Below, piece by piece: positions 5,818-11,745 of a DNA stretch of 13,106 nt. Made by a program: the position numbers and the translations under genes. The notes beneath the pieces are model-generated. The model did no database searches. It saw only the letters and a program-made list of their open reading frames with translations, and had not been told where the DNA came from. This stretch comes from Rhodospirillaceae bacterium (lineage in GTDB: Bacteria; Pseudomonadota; Alphaproteobacteria; DSM-16000; Inquilinaceae): positions 1 through 13,106 of the forward strand of contig JAGQRL010000019.1 in the NCBI GenBank assembly GCA_020425485.1, written 5' to 3'. Position 1 is the stretch's first letter; each line of letters begins with the position of its first letter.

Positions 5818-7797
5818 ATGATCTGTCGAGCATCCAGCGTAGTGGCCCGGCCCGCCCTTGCCAAGTTGACCGCCGCCGTCCTCGCCTTGGCGGTGTATGC
5901 GCCCTGGGCGGCCTCCGCGCAACTCAGCCAGTCCGACGTGCTGGTCTACCAGGCGGCCTTCGAAGCGGCTGATCTGCAAGCCTGGGCGACCGCCCGGGCG
6001 ATCGAACGGCAGGCCAGCGACCCGGTGCTGCGCGAGGTGGTCGACTGGGTGGCCATGTCCAACGACGCCGGCGACCGCAGCTTCGCCGAGATCGCCGATT
6101 TCCTCGGCCGCCACCCCGATTGGCCGGACCAGCGGGGCCTGCGCAGCCAGGCCGAGCGGCTGATGCCGGCGGGCCTGGGGCGGGCCGAGGTGCTGGCCTA
6201 TTTCGAGGCCCACCCGCCGGTAACCGTGGACGGCACGGTGCGCTACGCCCAGGCGCTGGAAGGTGCCGGCCGGCTGGACGAAGCGCAGGCCATGCTGCAC
6301 GGCATCTGGCCGGAGCTGACGGTGTCGGCCCAGAGCCAGGACGACCTGCTGAGCGCCGTCGGCCACCTGCTCACCCCCACCGACCATGCGCTGCGCATGG
6401 ACCGGCTGATCTGGGACGGGCGGCTGCGCGAGGCGCGCTGGCTGATGCCCCATGTGGACGCCGCCACGCGGGCGCTGGCGGAGGCGCGCATCCAGCTCGC
6501 CAACCAGGCCGACGGGGTGGATGCCCTGATCGCCGCGGTGCCGGCGGAGCTGCAGACCAACGAAGGCCTGCTCTACGAGCGGCTGCGCTGGCGCCGCCGC
6601 TCCGACCGCATCGACGGCGCCATCGAGATCCTGGCCCAGCAGCCGGCCCAGCTTACCCACCCCAGCGCCTGGTGGTCGGAACGCAACATCATCGCCCGCG
6701 ATCTGCTGACGGCCGGCGATACGGCACGCGCCTATCAGGTGGCCTCCCAGCATCGCCAGACCGACAGCTTCGCCCGCTCCCAGGCGGAATGGCTGTCCGG
6801 CTGGATCGCCCTGCGCTTCCTCAACGATCCTGAGGCGGCCTTCGGCCATTTCCAGGCGCTCTATGCCAATGTGGGCACGCCCATCAGCCTGGGCCGCGGC
6901 GCCTATTGGTCGGCCCGCGCGCTGGCCGATCTGGGCCGCGATGCGGAAGCCGCCCAGTGGTATGCCGTGGCGGCCCAGAACAGTTCGGCCTTCTACGGCC
7001 AGCTTGCCGCCACCCCCATCGGCCAGCCCACCGTGGGGCCGCTGCCGCCCGATCCCGCCGCCGATCCCGCCTTCGCCGGGTCGGAGTTCGGCCGCATCAT
7101 CCCGGCCCTCCACCAGATCGGCCAGGACCGTCGCACCGAGCTGTTCTTCCGCGCCGCCACCCAGGCCGCCGGCACTAACCCCGCCGCCCTCAGGGCGATC
7201 GCCGACCTGGCGGACAGCCTGGGCCTGCCGCACATGGGCGTGTACGCGGTCAAGCAGCTCATCTTCGAGAACATCGTGCTGTACGAGACCGGCTATCCGG
7301 TGATCGACCTGTCCACCGCCGACCCGCGGGTGGAAGGGGCGCTGGTGCTGGCCCTGATGCGCCGGGAAAGCGAGTTCGACGCCGGTGCCATCAGCCCGGC
7401 CGGGGCGCGCGGACTGATGCAGCTTATGCCGGCCACCGCCGCGGGCGTTGCCGGACAGCTCGGCATTGCCCACAATGTGGGGATGCTGACCAGCGATCCG
7501 GGCCACAACATCCGCCTGGGCAGCGCCTATCTGGCGAGCATGCTGGAGCGCTTCGGCGGGTCGTATGTGCTGGCGATCGCCGCCTACAACGCCGGGCCCT
7601 CGCGGGTGGACAACTGGCTGGAAAGCCTGGGCGATCCGCGCGATCCCGGCATCGATGTGATCGACTGGCTGGAGAGCGTGCCGATCTACGAGACCCGCAA
7701 CTACGTGATGCGCGTTCTGGAAGACGTGCAGGTGTATCGGGTCCGCCTTGGCAACGCTCCGGTGGTCGGCGGATTGGAGGCCGATCTTGCCCGCTGA
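5818..7797 (+). CDS. slt: Soluble lytic murein transglycosylase, Slt70-like
   Basis: A 659-residue secreted protein that should cleave the MurNAc-GlcNAc bond of peptidoglycan, forming 1,6-anhydro-MurNAc ends. A signal peptide has a hydrophobic core at about 13-29 and probable cleavage after AASA (34). An alpha-helical, TPR/Slt70-type superhelical region covers about 35-490. The C-terminal SLT domain (about 500-640) has catalytic E517 in RRESEFD, GARGLMQLMPATA (529-541) and AYNAGP (589-594). No lipobox cysteine is seen, so it is predicted soluble in the periplasm. ATG 5818 has no convincing Shine-Dalgarno; the signal peptide would tolerate a GTG start at 5842. It diverges from dapA by 12 bases and its 3' end overlaps the haloacid dehalogenase-like gene by 11 bases. 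Confidence 0.93.
   Translation: MICRASSVVARPALAKLTAAVLALAVYAPWAASAQLSQSDVLVYQAAFEAADLQAWATARAIERQASDPVLREVVDWVAMSNDAGDRSFAEIADFLGRHPDWPDQRGLRSQAERLMPAGLGRAEVLAYFEAHPPVTVDGTVRYAQALEGAGRLDEAQAMLHGIWPELTVSAQSQDDLLSAVGHLLTPTDHALRMDRLIWDGRLREARWLMPHVDAATRALAEARIQLANQADGVDALIAAVPAELQTNEGLLYERLRWRRRSDRIDGAIEILAQQPAQLTHPSAWWSERNIIARDLLTAGDTARAYQVASQHRQTDSFARSQAEWLSGWIALRFLNDPEAAFGHFQALYANVGTPISLGRGAYWSARALADLGRDAEAAQWYAVAAQNSSAFYGQLAATPIGQPTVGPLPPDPAADPAFAGSEFGRIIPALHQIGQDRRTELFFRAATQAAGTNPAALRAIADLADSLGLPHMGVYAVKQLIFENIVLYETGYPVIDLSTADPRVEGALVLALMRRESEFDAGAISPAGARGLMQLMPATAAGVAGQLGIAHNVGMLTSDPGHNIRLGSAYLASMLERFGGSYVLAIAAYNAGPSRVDNWLESLGDPRDPGIDVIDWLESVPIYETRNYVMRVLEDVQVYRVRLGNAPVVGGLEADLAR
5836..5864 (-). 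promoter_or_regulatory. Candidate dapA-smpB promoter inside the transglycosylase 5' end
   Basis: On the minus strand TTGGCA (5864-5859, five of six consensus bases) is followed after 17 bases by TACGCT (5841-5836), which would start transcription about 25 bases before the dapA ATG. The whole element lies in the signal-peptide codons of the divergent transglycosylase gene. The -10 is weak, so this is a candidate only. Confidence 0.35.
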
Positions 7798-8485
7798 AGA
7801 CGCCCTGTTTCCCGGTATCCGCGCCTGCGTGTTCGACGCCTACGGCACGCTGTTCGACACCAGCTCGGCGGCCGAACGCCTGCGCAGCCGCCTGGACGAC
7901 CGGGCCGATGCCCTGTCGGCCGCCTGGCGCACCAAGCAGCTTGAATACACCTGGCTGATGTCGCTGATGGGCCGGCACGTGGACTTCATGGCCGTGACCA
8001 GTTGGGCGCTGGACTTCGCGCTGGAGGAAACGGGCATCACCGCCGATGCCCAGCTCCGTGCCGACCTGATGGACCAGTACCGGGTGCTGGATGCCTATCC
8101 CGATGCCCGCGGCACCCTGGAAACCCTGAAGAAGGCCGGCATCGCCACCGCCATCCTGTCGAACGGCTCGCCGGAGATGCTGCGCAGCGCCACCGTAACC
8201 GCCCGCATCGGCACCCTGCTGGACTATGTGCTGTCGGTGGAAAGCGTCGGCATCTTCAAGCCGCACCCGCGGGTCTACCAGCTTGCGGTGGAACGGCTCG
8301 GCGTCGTGCGGCGGGAGATCTGCTTCATCTCGTCCAACGGCTGGGACGTCGCCGGGGCGGCCTGCTTCGGCTTCCCGGTGCTGTGGGTGAACCGCACCGG
8401 CAAGACCGCCGAGCGCCTGCCCACCGGGCCATCGGCCACGCGGCCGGATCTGACCAGCCTGCCGGAGTTGATCGGCCTAGGCTGA
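7787..8485 (+). CDS. Type II haloacid dehalogenase-like HAD hydrolase
   Basis: A 232-residue HAD-superfamily protein closest in its motifs to (S)-2-haloacid dehalogenases, which hydrolyse L-2-haloacids to D-2-hydroxyacids through an aspartyl-ester intermediate. Nucleophile D17 and T21 lie in VFDAYGTLFDT, R48 in WRTKQLEYTWL, S125-N126 in LSNGSPEML, K158 and Y164 in FKPHPRVYQLA, and S183, N184 and D187 in SSNGWDVAG. This is the full set expected of L-2-haloacid dehalogenases. I chose TTG 7787 because a GGAGG Shine-Dalgarno (7776-7780) sits six bases upstream; a TTG at 7748 has no such support. The start lies inside the transglycosylase ORF. The physiological substrate is unknown, and many such genes occur in organisms not known to use haloacids. 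Confidence 0.88.
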   Translation: MPAEDALFPGIRACVFDAYGTLFDTSSAAERLRSRLDDRADALSAAWRTKQLEYTWLMSLMGRHVDFMAVTSWALDFALEETGITADAQLRADLMDQYRVLDAYPDARGTLETLKKAGIATAILSNGSPEMLRSATVTARIGTLLDYVLSVESVGIFKPHPRVYQLAVERLGVVRREICFISSNGWDVAGAACFGFPVLWVNRTGKTAERLPTGPSATRPDLTSLPELIGLG

Positions 8486-8520
8486 ACCGTCGCGGCCGGC
8501 CGGCGTGCGGCGGCGGGGGG

Positions 8521-9027
8521 CTACGCGTTGCCGGCGGCGGCCACCGCCGGCGTTTCGGACTCCCCCGGCGATGTGGGCTCCGGCGCTGCGGTTTCGGCGG
8601 GCTTGCGGTGGGTGACCTGGAGCTTGGGGGTCGACAGCAGGGCGTCGCCCTTCTGGCGCTTCACCGATCCGTCCACCACGGCACCGCGGGCCACTTCCAG
8701 CGTTTCGTGCAGGATGTCGCCGTTCACCTCCGCGGTTTCCATCAAGGAAACCTCGCGGCCGCACACCCGGCCTTCCACCCGCCCCCAGATGCGCACCACG
8801 TCCGCCACCAGTTCGCCGGAGATCTGGGCCGTCCGCCCCACCGACAGGGAATGGCTGCGCACGTCGCCCTCGATCGTGCCGTCGATCTGAACGTCGCCGT
8901 CGGTCACCAGATTGCCGACGATCTTCATGTCGACGCTGATGATCGACGGCGGGGCGTCGCTGGAGGACGGAGGCCGGTTGGCGGCCTCCTGGCGGGGTTC
9001 ATTCGGCGTCTGTGACTTCGAGAACAT
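8521..9027 (-). CDS. Bactofilin
   Basis: A 168-residue bactofilin, a bacterial cytoskeletal protein that polymerises without nucleotide into filaments or membrane-associated patches. The central bactofilin domain (about 29-125) has the repeating hydrophobic/Gly pattern of a right-handed beta-helix: GNLVTDGDVQIDGTIEGDV, LSVGRTAQISGELVADVV, VSLMETAEVNGDIL and LEVARGAVVDGSV. It is flanked by a Pro/Ser-rich N-terminal arm and an Ala/Pro/Glu-rich C-terminal tail, both typically disordered. The ATG at 9027 lies inside the 3' end of the M23 peptidase gene (29-base overlap). In Caulobacter and related bacteria bactofilins scaffold wall enzymes at specific sites such as stalks, so this one probably recruits or positions its neighbour. 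Confidence 0.95.
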   Translation of the reverse strand: MFSKSQTPNEPRQEAANRPPSSSDAPPSIISVDMKIVGNLVTDGDVQIDGTIEGDVRSHSLSVGRTAQISGELVADVVRIWGRVEGRVCGREVSLMETAEVNGDILHETLEVARGAVVDGSVKRQKGDALLSTPKLQVTHRKPAETAAPEPTSPGESETPAVAAAGNA

Positions 9028-10756
9028 CGTATCCAGCCCTCAGAAAGCTCATGGGATCGCGCGGTGTTCCCTCGACCCGCACTTCGTAGTGCAGGTGCGG
9101 CCCCGTGCTGCGCCCGGAGCTGCCGAGTGTGCCGACTTGTTCACCATAACCGACAACGTCGCCGACGTTCACGGAAACCGAGGACAGATGTGCATATCGG
9201 GTGATCAGCCCGAAGGGATGCTGGATTTCCACCATGCGGCCGTAGGCCCCCTGCCAGCCGGCCACCAGCACGGTGCCCGGTGCCGTGGCGTAGACCGGCG
9301 CGCCGTAGCTGCCGGCGAAATCCAGCCCCTCGTGGCGCGCCGTGCGGCCGGTGAACGGGTCGCGCCGCGTGCCGAACCCGCTGGAAAGCCGGGTGTCGAG
9401 GCCCGCCGGACGGCCCAGCGGCAGGGCATCGGCCACCTCGGTGAGGCCGGACACCTCGTCGGCCAGCGCCAGCACGTCGGCCGCCGCGGTCCAGCCGTCG
9501 TGGCCCAGCAGGTAGTCCGGCAGTTCCGGCACCAGCGGGCCGCCATAGGCGCCGTCGGGATCCATGTGGAGGTCGGCCATCATCTCGTCGACGTCGAGCC
9601 CGGTGCTGGCCAGCGCCATGTGCATGCCGTCCACCTGCTGGGCCAGCCGGTCCTGCAGGTCGGCGACGAACTGGCCCTGCACGTTGCGCAGCGTGTCCAA
9701 CTCGTCGTCGAGCCGCTGTGCCCGCCCGGCCAGCTCGGCATTGCTGACCGTCAGGGCCTCGCGGCTCCAGGCCAGCGCACCGGCGTTGAGGCGGGCAAAC
9801 TCCAGCCCGTCTTCCAGGCCGTCGATGCGCAGTTGGGCGGCGGCGAGGTCCGCCTCCGCCTCGGCAAGCCGGTCGGCCATCTGTTGCAGTTCCGCCGCCT
9901 GGCCGTCCTGGCTGGTGGTCATGCTGCCCATCAGGGTGCGCGCATCTTCCAGATCGGCCGCCAGGGTCAGCACCTGGTCCTGCGCGTCGGCCAGTTCATC
10001 GGCCAGCTCGTCGCGTTCGGTCTCAAGCGCGTCGCGCTCGTCGGCCACCGTTGCCACGGTGCGCGAGGCGCTGCGCACCGCCACGCTCAACTCGTCGACG
10101 CGGTGGCCCAGATCTTCGGCACGGGCTTCGGCCTCTTCGGCCCGGCGCAGCTCACGCGTCCGCTGGGCGCGCGCCTCGCGCAACTGCACCAGCGCCTCGT
10201 CGCGGCTCACCTCGGCCAGGTCGGCCGCCTGGGCGTGGCGGTCGCTGTCCGCCTGCGCCATCGTCAGCGCGTCGCGGCTGGCGGCCAGGTCGGCGGCGGT
10301 GGCGTTCAGCTCATCGCTGCGCTGGGCGAGCGCCACGGCCAGGGCATTGCGTTCGGCCTCCGCCCCGGCGAGCGACTGTTCCAGCTCGTCCACCCGGGTG
10401 GCCAGCAGGTTGTTGTGGGCCACCAGGCGCTGGCCGAGGGTGGGGATCTGCGGCATCTCCTCCACCAGCTCGCGGGTCTGCGCGCCCGAACGGCTGAGGC
10501 GGGACACCAGTTGGGCGTAGCCCATTTCCAGGTGTTCGATGGTTTCGGCGGATTCCATCTGGTGGACGGCGAACATGGCGGTCGACACCGAGGTGGCCAC
10601 TGCCCAGAAGGCGACGCCGGACGCCACGGCAAGCGCCAGGATCTGATCGCGGCGGGACACCCGGATCTGCCGCACGCCCGTTTCCGAGCGCAGCAGGAAT
10701 TGGCGGTCGACGAACCAGCGCCGGCGGGCCTTCGCTCTGTTTGCCCTGCGAACCAC
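8999..10756 (-). CDS. Membrane-anchored coiled-coil M23 (LytM-type) peptidase
   Basis: A 585-residue protein. A basic cytoplasmic N-terminus (1-38, with QFLLRSETGVRQIRV resembling the DUF5930-type N-terminus of alphaproteobacterial M23 proteins) leads into one membrane segment (about 39-63), then a long periplasmic coiled coil rich in Ala/Glu/Leu/Arg (about 66-400), a linker, and a C-terminal M23 domain (about 445-570). The zinc site is complete: H475 and D479 in RHEGLDF, H554 and H556 in GPHLHYEVR. It is therefore predicted to be an active peptidoglycan endopeptidase rather than a degenerate LytM activator. GTG 10756 is supported by GAGGGGAG five bases upstream. It overlaps the bactofilin gene by 29 bases; the pairing resembles the bactofilin-M23 (LmdC-type) modules described in Alphaproteobacteria. 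Confidence 0.93.
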   Translation of the reverse strand: MVRRANRAKARRRWFVDRQFLLRSETGVRQIRVSRRDQILALAVASGVAFWAVATSVSTAMFAVHQMESAETIEHLEMGYAQLVSRLSRSGAQTRELVEEMPQIPTLGQRLVAHNNLLATRVDELEQSLAGAEAERNALAVALAQRSDELNATAADLAASRDALTMAQADSDRHAQAADLAEVSRDEALVQLREARAQRTRELRRAEEAEARAEDLGHRVDELSVAVRSASRTVATVADERDALETERDELADELADAQDQVLTLAADLEDARTLMGSMTTSQDGQAAELQQMADRLAEAEADLAAAQLRIDGLEDGLEFARLNAGALAWSREALTVSNAELAGRAQRLDDELDTLRNVQGQFVADLQDRLAQQVDGMHMALASTGLDVDEMMADLHMDPDGAYGGPLVPELPDYLLGHDGWTAAADVLALADEVSGLTEVADALPLGRPAGLDTRLSSGFGTRRDPFTGRTARHEGLDFAGSYGAPVYATAPGTVLVAGWQGAYGRMVEIQHPFGLITRYAHLSSVSVNVGDVVGYGEQVGTLGSSGRSTGPHLHYEVRVEGTPRDPMSFLRAGYDVLEVTDAE

Positions 10757-10771
10757 CCGAACTCCCCTCGC

Positions 10772-10816
10772 CCTGCGCCGTGTTCACCGGCGCCGTGCAC
10801 ACCAGCGCTGTGCACA
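10772..10816. repeat. Three 15-bp tandem repeats in the M23 leader
   Basis: Plus-strand units are cctgcgccgtgttca (10772-10786), ccggcgccgtgcaca (10787-10801) and ccagcgctgtgcaca (10802-10816). Adjacent units match at 12 and 13 of 15 positions. The array ends 15 bases upstream of the GTG of the M23 gene, just ahead of its Shine-Dalgarno. The last two units also create an inverted repeat, GTGCACA (10795-10801) and TGTGCAC (10809-10815). It could be a regulator-binding array, an mRNA leader structure or a neutral minisatellite. Confidence 0.6.
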
Positions 10817-10826
10817 ATGGAAAACC

Positions 10827-10862
10827 ATCCCGGACGTGATGGCTCAGCCGGGCGACCGGGAT
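10827..10862 (-). terminator. Possible weak terminator between the PAP2 and M23 genes
   Basis: ATCCCGG (10827-10833) and CCGGGAT (10856-10862) form a 7-bp inverted repeat with a 22-base loop. In the minus-strand transcript the 3' arm is followed by GGUUUUCC, which is only a short U-run. It could end the glycosyltransferase-PAP2 transcript before the M23-bactofilin unit, or be part of the M23 leader. The long loop and short U-run make this weak. Confidence 0.25.
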
Positions 10863-10928
10863 ACGGCCCCGGCCGCGCAACCTTAGCGTCTCGTCCGCGC
10901 CGATACAATCGCTGGAAAGAGTGTTGGC

Positions 10929-11744
10929 TTATCCAGAGCTTACGGAGCGATCTTCACGGCCTTCCGTAGACCCTCGACCGTGTCTGGTTAAAAATGTGTG
11001 AAGCGCTGCAACCCTTCGTACCAGCGCCCGCTCCTCCAACCAGTTCGGCGGGTGGCTGCGCAACCAGCGGTGCAGCAGGCCGACCGCCAGATAGGTGAGC
11101 AGGCCCGCCAGCACCACGTCGCTGAGGAAATGGCCGCCCTGGATCACCCGTACCGCACTCACCAGCCCGCCCCAGGCCAGCGCTGCCGCCAGGGCCGCGC
11201 GGCGCCGGCGCGGCGCCACCAGCGGCACCAGGGCCACCAGCACCATGGCAGCCGACGCCTCGCCGCTGACGAAGGAGCAGTTGGCCGGGCACTGATCGGA
11301 CATCACCCAGACCGGCTGGAACTCCAGGTCCGGCGCCAGCGCGGGCGGATCGCGGAACTCCGCCAAGTGGATCGGCCGCGGCCGGCCCCAATTGTCCTTC
11401 AGCACGCCGTTCACCAGCAGGCCCGGCACCAGGGCCAGGCTGGCCACCAGGTAGAGTGCCGTGCCGACCCGCATGATGCCGCGGCGGCGCGGCCACAGAA
11501 GCCGCGCGGCCAGCGTCGCCAGGGCCGCCACCGCCACTGCCGCGACGCTGATCACCACCAGGTCGCGCACCAGCCGCCACACCCCAAGGTCGGCCCAGAA
11601 GAACCCGGTTTCCGGTGAGGAAAGCTGGCGCGACACCCAGCGGTCGATCCCCGGCGCCAGCATGAACAGCACGCTGACCCAGAAGATCGCTGCCGCCACC
11701 CGCCACAGGAGGCGCGGCGCGAAGGGGTCGAGCGGCGGCCGCAT
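10929..11744 (-). CDS. PAP2-family membrane lipid phosphatase
   Basis: A 271-residue integral membrane phosphatase with about six hydrophobic segments (roughly 13-31, 60-84, 95-113, 165-177, 183-200, 208-226). The three PAP2 motifs are present: KDNWGRPRP (116-124, the K-x6-RP motif), FVSGEAS (158-164, motif 2, usually PSGH, here SGE), and R199-x5-H205-x3-D209 in RVIQGGHFLSD. C152 and C156 flank motif 2. The family removes phosphate from phosphatidate, lipid A (LpxE/LpxF-like) or undecaprenyl pyrophosphate; the substrate cannot be told from sequence alone. ATG 11744 has GGAGGAGG just upstream and follows the glycosyltransferase stop by one base, implying coupled translation. A paired role in envelope lipid modification is an inference from that context. 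Confidence 0.88.
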   Translation of the reverse strand: MRPPLDPFAPRLLWRVAAAIFWVSVLFMLAPGIDRWVSRQLSSPETGFFWADLGVWRLVRDLVVISVAAVAVAALATLAARLLWPRRRGIMRVGTALYLVASLALVPGLLVNGVLKDNWGRPRPIHLAEFRDPPALAPDLEFQPVWVMSDQCPANCSFVSGEASAAMVLVALVPLVAPRRRRAALAAALAWGGLVSAVRVIQGGHFLSDVVLAGLLTYLAVGLLHRWLRSHPPNWLEERALVRRVAALHTFLTRHGRGSTEGREDRSVSSG

Positions 11745-11745
11745 G

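Larger units (their letters stand above)
10757..10928. other. 172-base gap between the PAP2 and M23 genes
   Basis: The gap holds the M23 Shine-Dalgarno, three 15-bp repeats, ATGG-AAAA-CCAT (10817-10828) and a 7-bp inverted repeat (10827-10862). On the minus strand a TTGTAT and a TAAGGT are 17 bases apart near the PAP2 end, but both match consensus poorly, so I do not call a promoter. No ORF with coding support is seen. Confidence 0.6.

Noticed and set aside
5806..7506. Minus-strand extension upstream of dapA giving an 862-codon frame
   Set aside because: The family N-terminus MFRGS and a good Shine-Dalgarno fix the dapA start at 5805; the extension is antisense to the transglycosylase.
8486..8520. 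GC palindrome GCCGGCCGGC (8495-8504) between converging genes
   Set aside because: A self-complementary 10-mer with no loop and no T-run is expected by chance in such GC-rich DNA; not a convincing terminator.
8912..10969. Long plus-strand open frame (685 codons) over the M23 gene
   Set aside because: It is an antisense shadow of the M23 gene, rich in Gln/His/Gly/Arg with no domain; the minus-strand protein has signal, coiled-coil and zinc-site features.
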